Assembly (NCBI GenBank): GCA_031549115.1
Contig: JAVBQJ010000043.1
Span: 15,187 to 79,186 of the forward strand
Source of the DNA: JAVBQJ01 sp031549115
Lineage (GTDB): Bacteria > Verrucomicrobiota > Lentisphaeria > Victivallales > Victivallaceae
Reading direction: 5' to 3'
Length of the DNA stretch: 64,000 nucleotides
Of this stretch, positions 26,748 to 35,238 are shown one piece after another. The notes under the pieces were generated by a model. It saw only the letters and a list, made by a program, of their open reading frames with translations, did no database searches and had not been told where the DNA came from. The position numbers were made by a program, and so were the translations under genes. How positions within the stretch are numbered: the first letter of the stretch is position 1; every line of letters starts with the position of its first letter.

Positions 26748-27431
26748 ATGAAGAAAAATGGTTTCACCCTCATAGAATTGCTGGTCGTGATCGCGATCAT
26801 CGCCATTCTCGCCAGCATGCTGTTGCCGGCGCTGTCCAAAGCCAGAAGTTCGGCGCAAAAGATCAAGTGCGTCGGCAACCACAAACAGCTCGGGCTGGCG
26901 CTCATCATGTACCAGAACAACAACGACGATTATTTCGTTCCGTTCTACGATGCCGACAAGAATCAGGTCTGGGAAACCAAATTGCTCGATACCGGCGACC
27001 TGAGCACCGTGGACGTACTGCTGTGTCCGGCGTTGCCCGGAGATGCGCAAAAGACAAACAATGTCGCCTGGGGCGGCTACCTGTATACCGGCATCGGTTA
27101 CAATGCCGTCGGCGTGGGCGGCATGAAGGACGGTTACGGCTACGGCATCGACACGCCGCGCAAAGTCACCTCCCTGGAAACCGGCGCCAGCAGCGTTTAC
27201 GTGGCAATGGAAAGCAGCTGGGGCGACAATCAGCACGGCTGTTATTATGTGATGCCGTTCCCGGTCACCGACCCCGGCTATGCCGATGCCCGCCACTCCG
27301 ATTCGATCAATATCCTGTTTGCCGACGGACACGTGGCCTCCTTCGGCGCGATGGCCGGATGCGGTCCCTTTCCCAACAACGCCTACGGAGTGATCGGCTG
27401 GACCGGCGAAGAATGGTATTACAGAAAGTAA
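26748..27431 (+). CDS. Type II-like prepilin (H-X9-DG family), cassette 3
   Basis: 227 residues: MKKNG then FTLIELLVVIAIIAILAS, with a canonical -1 glycine (the only one of the four in this window). The mature part has one N-terminal helix (MLLPALSKARSSAQKIKC) and ends with HSDSINILFADGHVAS, the H-X9-DG motif. AAGGAG lies 8-13 bases before the ATG. It is the first gene after the AraC-controlled promoter and is followed after 14 bases by a secreted barrel hydrolase. Confidence 0.9.
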   Translation: MKKNGFTLIELLVVIAIIAILASMLLPALSKARSSAQKIKCVGNHKQLGLALIMYQNNNDDYFVPFYDADKNQVWETKLLDTGDLSTVDVLLCPALPGDAQKTNNVAWGGYLYTGIGYNAVGVGGMKDGYGYGIDTPRKVTSLETGASSVYVAMESSWGDNQHGCYYVMPFPVTDPGYADARHSDSINILFADGHVASFGAMAGCGPFPNNAYGVIGWTGEEWYYRK

Positions 27432-27445
27432 AGGGGTACCGAACA

Positions 27446-30004
27446 ATGAAATTGCGACTCTACCCGATTTTCGCCCTCCTGGCCGCGCTGACGGCCTACG
27501 GCGATGCGAATACCCGCATTTTGACCGCGGAGCCGATCCGGATCGCGCCCCGCGCCGCCGAAGACCCGAAGCGCTTCGACAGTCACGCGATCACCTTCGA
27601 CCCGATCACGCAACACAACACCACGGCGATTCTGCGCTTGGAATGCCGGATGCAGGCCGACGCCGTCGGCGGCTCCAGCCATATGATGCAGGTCATGATC
27701 AACGGCCAGGAGCTGTTGCCCGCCAAGTCTCGGCTGCAGAACCGGCTGCGGAACAAAGCGCTGACCACGCCGGTGGAGCCGGACGCGCCGATCGCCTGGT
27801 ATCGCCCGGACGGCGGCTGGAACGTGCTTTACGCGCCGGATTTCAACCGTGACGCCCTCCCCGGCTTCTATGTCGGCGACCCGTTCGTCTACGAATGGGA
27901 CATCACCGACCTGGTTTACGGCGTGGTGGAAAACCGCCTGGAAATCATCAACACCACGCCGGATCTGTATCTGGCGAGCTACTTCAACCCGGATTCCAAC
28001 CCGTATATATTGACCATCGGCAAGGCGGAGATCGACATTCTGCCGCAAGCCAGTCCGATGGTGAAACCGGTCCTCGAAGCCCCCTCGGTCGTCAACCGCG
28101 GCGAAGCCGCCGCCGGACCGGCCGCCTATCGCGGCGAAGTGCTTCCCGGCGGCGGCTTCACCCTCACCGTGGGCGATGTCGCTATTCCGGTTCACACCGT
28201 GTTTTCGGTACCTGGCGGCGGTAGCCTTGAATTGTCCGCCACGACACTGGTGTGCGACGCCTACCGCGTCGAGCGCCGGGTCGACTTCACCCCGCGCCGC
28301 GTCGAAGTGCGCGACACCATCACCAACCGGAGCGCGACCGAACCGGTCGGAATCGCCTGGCGCAACCGGGCGGAGCTTCCGGGCGATCTGCCGGTCCGAC
28401 TCGCCGGCAGCCCCGACGCGGCGCGCGACCGCTACATCTCCTACGGCAATCCGAGCGTTTTCGCGGTATTGCCGAATGGCAAGGGGCTCGGGTTGATCGT
28501 CGAGGACGCGGTTTCGCGCTACCAGACTTATCTGTACGCCGCTCCCGGCGAAAACAGCGATTCGGTCACCGCCGGTTTCGGCTCCGATATGCTGTTCATC
28601 CCACCGGGCGCGAGTTACACGCTCGAATGGGCGGTTTACCCGGTGGATGGTCCGGATTACTACGACTTCGTCAATCTGGTCCGCGCCGACTGGGGCGCCA
28701 ATTACACCGTCGACGGTCCCTGGCGCTGGCAAAGCTATCCATTGCAGGATATGTCCGTGGAGAAGCTGCGCGAGCTTTTCACCCGCCACGGCGTCAAGTA
28801 TTACATCTGCGAAGACTGGGCAGAATGGACTCCGAACGCGCGCGGAACGCAACGGGTGGCGCTGGGTACCGAAGTGCTCGACGACTATTGGAGTGAGCGG
28901 CACGACGCACTGAAGGCATTCACCGCCAAACTCCGCGAAGCCGTTCCCGAGCTCAAATTCCTGCTCTATTACAATTCCATGCGCGAATCGCGCGACGATA
29001 CGCGGGAACGCTTCCCGGGATGTCTGCGTACCGATGAATGGGGGAATGACTTCTCCAGCGTTTGGCAAACCGTCGGCGACGTCAATGCCAACTACCTGAT
29101 GGTTCCGACCGTGGAGAACACCTTCGGCCGGGCGATGCTCGAGACCGCCCGTTGCTATCTCGACGAACTCGGCTACGACGGTATTTACTGGGATGAGGCC
29201 GAAGGCATCTGGTTCAACCAGATTCTGACCACCTGCAACGAATACGACGGCCATTCGGCGCTGCTCGATCCCGCAACCTCGGCGATCCGGCGCGAGGTCG
29301 GCATCATGCCCTTGCTCTCCCGTGATTTCATCAACGCGGTCACCGATCTCACGACGGAGCGCGGCAAGCTGATGCTGCAGAACGGCCCCACCGGCAGCGC
29401 CGACACGCTCGCCCGCCGGGTGCCGCGGATGACCGAAGTGCAGCACAACGACTATTACGCTTACGAGGGGCATCTTCAGCCGCCGTTGGGGTACATGTGC
29501 TGGAACAATGACGGCTGGCCCGACATGCTCCGGGTGCTGAAGCTCGGCATCATTCCGGCGGTATTCATCAACACGCCGGAGGAGATCGACCTGTGGGCGC
29601 ATTTGTTCCCGTTCACGCCGATTGAAATCCACGCCGGTTATTTGCTCGGCGAAGAGCGCGTCATCGCCACCCACTCCGGTTCGTACGGCTGGCACGGCAG
29701 CCGCGACCTCGGCCGGGTATGGCATTTCAACGCCCAGGGCAGTCTTTCAGGACGGGATTTCCCGACTACGGTGACGACCGAAGCGAAAACCGAAGTCGAG
29801 CTCGGGGAATTGGAGGCGGTGGTGATCGAACGCCTGCCGATGCGCTTCGAACCGCACTCCGGCGCCGCCGTGATCTCGCAAATCGTCTACTCGCAGGATG
29901 AGGCCGCCTGCGACATCGACGCCCCCATGGGCGGCGTGTTGACGGTGGATGGAAAAGACTTCGAAGTGCCTCCCGCCTTTCACGGTCGTTTTCAGGCCAG
30001 ATAA
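27446..30004 (+). CDS. Large secreted barrel hydrolase-like protein of unknown family
   Basis: 852 residues with signal peptide MKLRLYPIFALLAALTAYG. Residues ~20-410 are mostly beta (two sandwich-like regions, the second resembling a galactose-mutarotase fold). Residues ~420-790 look like a TIM barrel, with strand ends such as VKYYICEDWAEW, KFLLYYNSM and GYDGIYWDEAEGIWFNQ; the Asp-Glu of the last is a plausible catalytic pair. AAGGGG lies upstream of ATG 27446, 14 bases after the prepilin stop. It is probably an extracytoplasmic glycosidase of the AraC cassette. I do not recognise a CAZy family. Confidence 0.6.
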   Translation: MKLRLYPIFALLAALTAYGDANTRILTAEPIRIAPRAAEDPKRFDSHAITFDPITQHNTTAILRLECRMQADAVGGSSHMMQVMINGQELLPAKSRLQNRLRNKALTTPVEPDAPIAWYRPDGGWNVLYAPDFNRDALPGFYVGDPFVYEWDITDLVYGVVENRLEIINTTPDLYLASYFNPDSNPYILTIGKAEIDILPQASPMVKPVLEAPSVVNRGEAAAGPAAYRGEVLPGGGFTLTVGDVAIPVHTVFSVPGGGSLELSATTLVCDAYRVERRVDFTPRRVEVRDTITNRSATEPVGIAWRNRAELPGDLPVRLAGSPDAARDRYISYGNPSVFAVLPNGKGLGLIVEDAVSRYQTYLYAAPGENSDSVTAGFGSDMLFIPPGASYTLEWAVYPVDGPDYYDFVNLVRADWGANYTVDGPWRWQSYPLQDMSVEKLRELFTRHGVKYYICEDWAEWTPNARGTQRVALGTEVLDDYWSERHDALKAFTAKLREAVPELKFLLYYNSMRESRDDTRERFPGCLRTDEWGNDFSSVWQTVGDVNANYLMVPTVENTFGRAMLETARCYLDELGYDGIYWDEAEGIWFNQILTTCNEYDGHSALLDPATSAIRREVGIMPLLSRDFINAVTDLTTERGKLMLQNGPTGSADTLARRVPRMTEVQHNDYYAYEGHLQPPLGYMCWNNDGWPDMLRVLKLGIIPAVFINTPEEIDLWAHLFPFTPIEIHAGYLLGEERVIATHSGSYGWHGSRDLGRVWHFNAQGSLSGRDFPTTVTTEAKTEVELGELEAVVIERLPMRFEPHSGAAVISQIVYSQDEAACDIDAPMGGVLTVDGKDFEVPPAFHGRFQAR

Positions 30005-30028
30005 AGCTAAAAATCAATACTCCGGCGC

Positions 30029-30057
30029 TTGACAAGAAGCGAACGGCACGGTAAATT
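30029..30057 (+). promoter_or_regulatory. Promoter of the MFS transporter gene
   Basis: TTGACA (30029-30034), 17 bases, TAAATT (30052-30057). Confidence 0.65.
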
Positions 30058-30077
30058 AAACAGATTTTACCGTGCCG
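30044..30077. promoter_or_regulatory. 12-bp inverted repeat overlapping the -10 box
   Basis: CGGCACGGTAAA (30044-30055) and TTTACCGTGCCG (30066-30077) cover the -10 box and probable start of the MFS gene. No T-run follows, so an operator or a 5' leader hairpin is more likely than a terminator for the upstream gene. Confidence 0.5.
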
Positions 30078-30102
30078 CTTGGTCCGAAATCCGGGAGTTT
30101 TC

Positions 30103-31338
30103 ATGTTGTTGAATCGAAATTCATGTCTGATCGCCGCGTTGACGGCACTGTACTTCTGCAGCTTCTTCCAGCGTTTCGCCATTCCGGGGCCGGTCTTCGG
30201 CGACCTGCAGCAGCACTACGGCCTTTCCGGCGCGCAACTGTCGCTGCTGGGGGCGATGTATGTGGCAATCTATGCGATACTGCAACTTCCGGCGGGCGGT
30301 TGGATCGACCGCAAAGGCGGCATCGTCCCGGCGGCGGTCGGCGGCGTGGCGCTGCTGACCGGGAGTGGAATTTTCCTGCTCGCCCACCACCCTGCCTGGC
30401 TCTTCGCCGGACGCGCCGTCACCGCGGTCGGGGACAGCGTGATGTACCTGGCACTGTTGAAAGAGGTTAGCCGCCGTTGCGCGCCGGAAAGCTTCGCCTC
30501 GATTCTCGGGATCGTGTCGCTGCTGGCATCGCTCGCCGGGGTGATCGCGACGCTGCCGCTGCAGAGCGCGGTCCGGCATTGGGGGTACTTCACCGCGTTC
30601 GGCGCGATGTGGGGATTCACGCTGGCGGCGGTCGCCGTTTTCATCTTTGCTTTCCGGCGCGACAGTATCGCGTCGGCACCGGTCGCAACCCGGCGGCTGC
30701 GGCTGCTGGAGGTGGGAAAGCGGCTGCGCAACTGGCCGGTATTCCTGGCCATGGCGCTGGATTACGGGATCGTTTTCGCCTTGCAGGTCATCATCGGCAT
30801 CAAATTCCTCGCCGACCGGCAGGGGCTGGGAGCGGAAACGGCTTCCCGCTATCTTTTTATCATGCTGACGGTATCGCTGGTGTTTCTGGTCGGCGCTCCG
30901 GCCGTCGGGCGGCGCTGGTGCGGCAACCGCCATAAACGCTTCGTCATTGCCGGAGCCATGCTGTCGATCGGCGGCTGTCTCGCGCTCCTGTACGGCACCG
31001 TCAATCCGCTGCCCGGTTGGCTCCTGGTGGCGGCATTGTCGGCGGTGGCGATTCAGGGCGGCCACATCCCGATGGCGACGGCACAGCTGAAAGGGTTGAA
31101 TCCGCCGGAGGATATGGCCACCGTCGGCGGCTTATTGGCGGCGACGATCTATCTGGTGATCGCCGTCGAAGCGGGCATTATCGCGTGGGTACTGGATTTT
31201 TTCCCGCGTACGGAAACCGGCTATCCGGCGGCGGCCTATACCGCCATATTCACGCTTTTCCTCTCCGCCGCCTGTGTGGCGCTGGCATGCGCCTGGATCA
31301 GCAAAGAAAAGTGCCCGCAGCCCCTCGAACGGGGTTGA
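30103..31338 (+). CDS. Major facilitator superfamily transporter
   Basis: 411 residues with about 12 hydrophobic helices. The cytoplasmic loop 2-3 motif is recognisable as PAGGWIDRKGG (the G-x-x-x-D-R-x-G pattern of MFS). It exports or imports a small solute using the proton gradient; substrate unknown. GGGAG lies five bases before ATG 30103, so I reject the upstream TTG at 30079. The promoter overlaps a 12-bp inverted repeat. The next gene (kinase) has its own promoter that begins inside the last codons of this one. Confidence 0.87.
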   Translation: MLLNRNSCLIAALTALYFCSFFQRFAIPGPVFGDLQQHYGLSGAQLSLLGAMYVAIYAILQLPAGGWIDRKGGIVPAAVGGVALLTGSGIFLLAHHPAWLFAGRAVTAVGDSVMYLALLKEVSRRCAPESFASILGIVSLLASLAGVIATLPLQSAVRHWGYFTAFGAMWGFTLAAVAVFIFAFRRDSIASAPVATRRLRLLEVGKRLRNWPVFLAMALDYGIVFALQVIIGIKFLADRQGLGAETASRYLFIMLTVSLVFLVGAPAVGRRWCGNRHKRFVIAGAMLSIGGCLALLYGTVNPLPGWLLVAALSAVAIQGGHIPMATAQLKGLNPPEDMATVGGLLAATIYLVIAVEAGIIAWVLDFFPRTETGYPAAAYTAIFTLFLSAACVALACAWISKEKCPQPLERG

Positions 31339-31363
31339 CAAGCCGCGCGGCGCGCTGTATGTT
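31335..31363 (+). promoter_or_regulatory. Promoter of the kinase gene, implying a leaderless mRNA
   Basis: TTGACA (31335-31340), 17 bases, TATGTT (31358-31363). The kinase ATG is at 31370, seven bases after the -10 box, exactly where transcription should start. Confidence 0.6.
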
Positions 31364-31369
31364 ATTCTC

Positions 31370-32296
31370 ATGTTGTACAAGTGTCAAAAATGCCAGCATC
31401 AATTTGAAACTACCCGTGAGATGCGCCGGATCGGCTTCTGCCCCCGGTGCGACGACGCTTTGGCCGGCCCCCTGGCCGGCTTGCTGGTGGATGAATTTCA
31501 GATTATTGCCCAGCTCGGGCGCGGCGCCAACGGGATGGTCTATCTGGCCTGGCAGTTGCCGCTGGCCCGGGAAGCGGCGCTGAAGCTGCTGCCGTCCGAC
31601 CGGGTCGACGACCCCGAAGCGGTGCACGGTTTTTTCGGTGAAGCCCGCGCCACCGCACGCTTGTGCCACCCGAATATCGTGCAGGCGCTGCAGGCCGGTG
31701 TGACCGTCGACGGGGTGTATTATTTCGCGATGGAGCTGATCGCCGGGAAAAACATCGAGACCATTCTGGAACAATTCGGCCCGCCGGATTACACCGAGAC
31801 GCTGATGATCGCCGGAAAGGTCGCCGAAGCGCTGGATTATGCGTGGACGCAGGCGGAAATGGTGCACGGCGACATCAAGCCCGCGAATATCATCCTGACC
31901 GCCTCCGGCGAACCCAAACTGGCCGACCTGGGGCTGGCGCAATTCGGCAAAGCCCGCTACTTCGACATGGCGACGCCGCTGTATGCGTCGCCCGAAGTGA
32001 TCCTCGGGGAGTGTGCGAAAATCAGCTTCCGCTCCGACATGTACAGCTTCGGCGCCACGTTGTATGAAATGTTTTCCGGGGAACCGCCCTTTTTCGGCAC
32101 GGTGCCGGAGAAGGTTCTGCAAATGCACCTGTACGACAAGGCGGTGCCGCTGGAGAAGAAGCTCGGCTTCTTCGATCCGAAGTTATCCCGTTTCGTCGAC
32201 CGGCTGCTGGAAAAGCAACCGGAGAACCGCCCGACATCGTGGAAGATCGTGGCGGACTTCCTGTTGACCCGCGCCCTGGAACAATCCAATGACTGA
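31370..32296 (+). CDS. Ser/Thr protein kinase with N-terminal zinc ribbon
   Basis: 308 residues. Residues 5-27 form a zinc ribbon (C5-x2-C8, C24-x2-C27). A Hanks-type kinase domain follows from ~43: glycine loop LGRGANGMVYLA (49-60), ATP lysine Lys72, helix-C Glu91, catalytic loop HGDIKPAN (166-173), DLG (186-188) in place of DFG, and TPLYASPE. All key catalytic residues are present. There is no membrane segment or sensor domain, unlike most bacterial PknB proteins, so it is soluble and the ribbon may bind partners. ATG 31370 has no ribosome site. rlmH begins six bases after its stop. Confidence 0.88.
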   Translation: MLYKCQKCQHQFETTREMRRIGFCPRCDDALAGPLAGLLVDEFQIIAQLGRGANGMVYLAWQLPLAREAALKLLPSDRVDDPEAVHGFFGEARATARLCHPNIVQALQAGVTVDGVYYFAMELIAGKNIETILEQFGPPDYTETLMIAGKVAEALDYAWTQAEMVHGDIKPANIILTASGEPKLADLGLAQFGKARYFDMATPLYASPEVILGECAKISFRSDMYSFGATLYEMFSGEPPFFGTVPEKVLQMHLYDKAVPLEKKLGFFDPKLSRFVDRLLEKQPENRPTSWKIVADFLLTRALEQSND

Positions 32297-32302
32297 GCCA
32301 TC

Positions 32303-32737
32303 ATGCTGATAAAAGTGATCGCCGTCGGACGGCTCCGGGACCGCCATTGGTCGAGCAAGGCCGATGAATTCGCCAAATGGCTTTCGCCCTATGCGAAACT
32401 GGAGGTCGTCGAGCTCAAAGACGCCGGCAAAGAACGCGAAGCCGAATTGATTCTGCAGCAGTTGCGTGACGAAAAAGGGTATATCATCATCCTCAGCGAA
32501 GATGGCGCCGAAGTAACTTCACCCGAACTCGCCGACCGTCTCAGCGCCATCGACCGAAAAATCGTCTTCGTGATCGGCGGCCCCGACGGGTTGACGAGCG
32601 CGGTCAAGCAGCGCGCCCACTGGCTCTGGGCGCTTTCGAAACTGACCTTCACCCACGAAATGGCGCGGGTGCTGCTCTTCGAACAGCTCTACCGCGCCGG
32701 TTCCATCGCCCGCGGCGGCAAGTATCATAATTTCTGA
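32303..32737 (+). CDS. rlmH: 23S rRNA pseudouridine-1915 N3-methyltransferase
   Basis: 144 residues, close to the E. coli protein in length. SPOUT-fold motifs are clear: FVIGGPDGL (SAM-binding knot), LSKLTFTHEMARVLLFEQLYRA and the C-terminal GGKYHNF. RlmH methylates pseudouridine 1915 in helix 69 of 23S rRNA as a dimer on assembled ribosomes. It follows the kinase by six bases and is likely co-transcribed with it. No strong ribosome site is seen, consistent with coupling. Confidence 0.95.
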   Translation: MLIKVIAVGRLRDRHWSSKADEFAKWLSPYAKLEVVELKDAGKEREAELILQQLRDEKGYIIILSEDGAEVTSPELADRLSAIDRKIVFVIGGPDGLTSAVKQRAHWLWALSKLTFTHEMARVLLFEQLYRAGSIARGGKYHNF

Positions 32738-32757
32738 GCCGCCGCCGCAATGGCGCT

Positions 32758-33021
32758 TCAATTATCGTGGATTACTCCCATTTTCCGCAGGTCGCCCTCC
32801 AATTTGGCGGCATCGAATACCTGGCCCGGACGCCATACGCCCCGGAATTCCATCGTCGGCACCACCCAATCGTCGCCGCCGTTGATCTGTATGACCTTGT
32901 CGATCACACTCTGCGGCTGTTCTTCGATCTCCAGATACCGGAACGGGACATGATGTTCCGTCAACCACTCGACCGTCTTGCGACAATGCGGGCACTGATC
33001 CCAGGCGTACACTTTCAACAT
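32758..33021 (-). CDS. Glutaredoxin-family protein
   Basis: 87 residues with a thioredoxin fold and active site C10-P-H-C13. The cis-proline segment VVPT (Pro55) and the C-terminal FDAAKLEGDLRK helix are also typical. It reduces disulfides or mixed disulfides in the cytoplasm. I chose ATG 33019-33021 because GGAGGG lies six bases upstream; the ATG at 33027 would abut that site. It converges on rlmH with a 20-base gap and stands downstream of a structured repeat. Confidence 0.9.
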   Translation of the reverse strand: MLKVYAWDQCPHCRKTVEWLTEHHVPFRYLEIEEQPQSVIDKVIQINGGDDWVVPTMEFRGVWRPGQVFDAAKLEGDLRKMGVIHDN

Positions 33022-33069
33022 GGCCATCCCTCCTCTTTTGGTTTTTCGCCTACGCTCCACTCCTCTTCG

Positions 33070-33355
33070 CCGCCGGTGCGGCGAGTGTGACGATCACTTC
33101 AGCAACTTCGGGGCCGCGCTCCTTCGGGAGTCGCGCCCCGGCGACCGCGGGGGCGTCCGCCCCTCCCCACCCCGATCGCTCAAGCGCCGCTCGGCTTAGC
33201 GCGGACTTGCCGCCGTCAGGGCGGCAAGTCCTTAGACCGGTTCGCGACCTCCCTACCGGTCGTCCGCTCGCGTCTGCTCCACGGCCGCAGCGGCCGCGGC
33301 GCCAGAGCGCCGGCGCCGCTTCGCGGCGTACCCGTTCGCGCTCTCAGGCGGACGG
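33070..33355 (+). repeat. Structured intergenic repeat, copy 4
   Basis: This fills the 367-base gap between the glutaredoxin and DUF4838 genes; no gene is seen. It starts with CCGCCGGTGCGGC (33070-33082). Hairpins: 33110-33139 (same stem as copy 2 but with CTCC/GGAG replacing CTCT/AGAG and a TTCG loop), 33207-33227 (TTGCCGCC/GGCGGCAA), 33297-33312 (CGGCGC, loop CAGA, GCGCCG) and 33314-33328 (CGCCGC, loop TTC, GCGGCG). Confidence 0.7.
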
Positions 33356-33388
33356 GTGGTAGAGCAGGCGCGCGGCAACAGTTGAATT

Positions 33389-35140
33389 TTACTTTTGGCG
33401 CAGTTTTTTCTCCAGCTCTTCCAAGGTGCCGCCCTCGCGCGGCATTTCGACCCCATATTCGCGCGCCTGCGCCAGAAACAAATCCACCAGCTCTTCATAG
33501 GACGCCAGCTCCACGGTACCGCCCATCTCGTCGTAACGCTGCATTATCGCTAGAAGCAGCGGCAACGTCACCACCCGTACCCGGTACGACAATACCGGGT
33601 CGTCTTTTACCGTCTCATCCGCCAGTATCACCTCTCTCATCGCCGCCGCAATCGTCGGCACCGTCAGCCAATCGGCGGTGTTTTTCCGGAAGCAGCCCAG
33701 CTGGATATTCGCCTTCGCCACCTCGTCCTCCAGCAAATCCAGATAGGCGCGCAGATGCGGCGCGGCGGCGCCATAGTAACCCTGTAGAAATTCGTCGATC
33801 AACGCGTTGAGGTCCTGCGACGAATCCCACATCAGCTGCGCCAATACCCAGGCGCGCATCGCGACGAAGTCGCCGGCGATGCCGCCGGACTGGTAGTCGC
33901 CCTGCTCGAAAAGCGCCACCACCCGGTGCTCCTGAAAGAAGCGAATGTCGTCGGCCAGATACCGCAGATTCGGATGCGGCAACAGATAGTTGGTGAAGTT
34001 GGTGACGTAATTCCAGATCGCCAGCTCCGGCGCAATCTTGGCCCATTCCAACACATCGTCGCGGAACGACGCGTTCGCCTCCGAATTCAGCGGCTTCGAA
34101 AAGTCGCACTCGATCGAACACAGACGAATCACCACATTGTCATGCGGCCGGATGGTTTTCGGCGCCTTGCGGGTGTATTGGTAAGCCAGAGTTTCGACTT
34201 TGACGCCGGGAAATTCCTTTTTGACCGCGTCGGCGACATGATTGACCGCCAGCAGCAACGGTCCAGCGGGGGAGCCCTCGGCGTCGATGATTTCCATGCA
34301 GCGCGGGCACTGGCAATAGCGGTAGTTGTCGTTCTGCGACACCGAAATCACCCGCGGATCGGAGGCTTCGCGCAACTTCTGCAACACCACCTGGGTCAAC
34401 GCCTCCCACACTTCGGGATTGGTCACACACAGCTGCCCGTAAATATCCGGATTCGGATCGCGGACGCCCTCGAACATTTCAAACCACTCCGGGTGTTCGG
34501 CGATATACTCCCGGCGCGGCAGGAACGTTTCGAAGGTATGGCAGAAACCGATGATTTCATCGTGTCCGCCCAGCTCGGGACCGAGCTGTTCGAAGTGACC
34601 GTTGCAGCGCAGGTGTGACGCAAATTCCGGATGGTTGATCACGTCGTCATAAAAACTCTCCCGGTTCCGGAACGACGGAATATGCCGGATCGACAGCTCC
34701 GGAAGCTGCAACTCTTTTATCTCCGGCACGAAGGTGTCGCGCGAAGTCCACCAGCGCACCCCCAATCGAGCGAGCAACTCGTTGACCGCGTACAGCGGGC
34801 CATGCGGCAGGCCGCCGGTCACAATCAGATCGTTGCCTGTCGTCTGCACCACAATTTCGTCGGTCGCCAGCGTCTTTCCGGCCAGCAACTTCGCCGCCTC
34901 CGGCGTGGCGCCGACGCGAAGCGCCGGAGCATTCCCGGCTTCACCGTGCCGGATCGGCAATTCGGCGCCGGTGATCCGCTGCAGATACGTCTGCAATTCC
35001 CGCCCGGCGGATTCCTCGACCGGCGTCGGTTTCTCCGGCAACACAATGACATATTCACTGCTGCCGCCGGCCGCCAACGCGACCGCCCAAGACACCGCCG
35101 CCATCAACAGCGCAACCGCCATACAGGCTACCTTTTTCAT
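33389..35140 (-). CDS. Secreted DUF4838 protein, paralogue 3
   Basis: 583 residues with signal peptide MKKVACMAVALLMAAVSWAVALA. Residues ~28-145 match the GH67-like N-terminal domain (VEESAGRELQTYLQRITGAE, then GPLYAVNELLARLGVRWW). Residues ~160-480 are DUF4838 with VSQNDNYRYCQCPRC. It lacks the C-terminal sandwich of paralogue 1 and the extra domains of paralogue 2, so it is the minimal form. It has its own consensus promoter and no adjacent prepilin. Putative glycan hydrolase. Confidence 0.85.
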   Translation of the reverse strand: MKKVACMAVALLMAAVSWAVALAAGGSSEYVIVLPEKPTPVEESAGRELQTYLQRITGAELPIRHGEAGNAPALRVGATPEAAKLLAGKTLATDEIVVQTTGNDLIVTGGLPHGPLYAVNELLARLGVRWWTSRDTFVPEIKELQLPELSIRHIPSFRNRESFYDDVINHPEFASHLRCNGHFEQLGPELGGHDEIIGFCHTFETFLPRREYIAEHPEWFEMFEGVRDPNPDIYGQLCVTNPEVWEALTQVVLQKLREASDPRVISVSQNDNYRYCQCPRCMEIIDAEGSPAGPLLLAVNHVADAVKKEFPGVKVETLAYQYTRKAPKTIRPHDNVVIRLCSIECDFSKPLNSEANASFRDDVLEWAKIAPELAIWNYVTNFTNYLLPHPNLRYLADDIRFFQEHRVVALFEQGDYQSGGIAGDFVAMRAWVLAQLMWDSSQDLNALIDEFLQGYYGAAAPHLRAYLDLLEDEVAKANIQLGCFRKNTADWLTVPTIAAAMREVILADETVKDDPVLSYRVRVVTLPLLLAIMQRYDEMGGTVELASYEELVDLFLAQAREYGVEMPREGGTLEELEKKLRQK

Positions 35141-35177
35141 CCCCGTTTTCCCTTTCCGTTATAAATATCTCTTTTAC

Positions 35178-35206
35178 ATTATAAACAACAAAACTTCAAA
35201 AGTCAA
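35178..35206 (-). promoter_or_regulatory. Promoter of the minimal DUF4838 gene
   Basis: Minus-strand TTGACT (35201-35206), 17 bases, TATAAT (35178-35183), about 38 bases before the ATG. Confidence 0.75.
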
Positions 35207-35238
35207 CACCGCGCGGGAAAATAATGGAAAAAATAATG

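Noticed and set aside
27419..29725. 768-residue minus-strand open frame
   Set aside because: Shadow of the secreted barrel hydrolase; no recognisable domain, and composition dominated by Arg, Val, Gly and His.
30044..30077. Rho-independent terminator for the hydrolase operon
   Set aside because: There is a good stem but no T-run on either strand, and it overlaps a -10 box.
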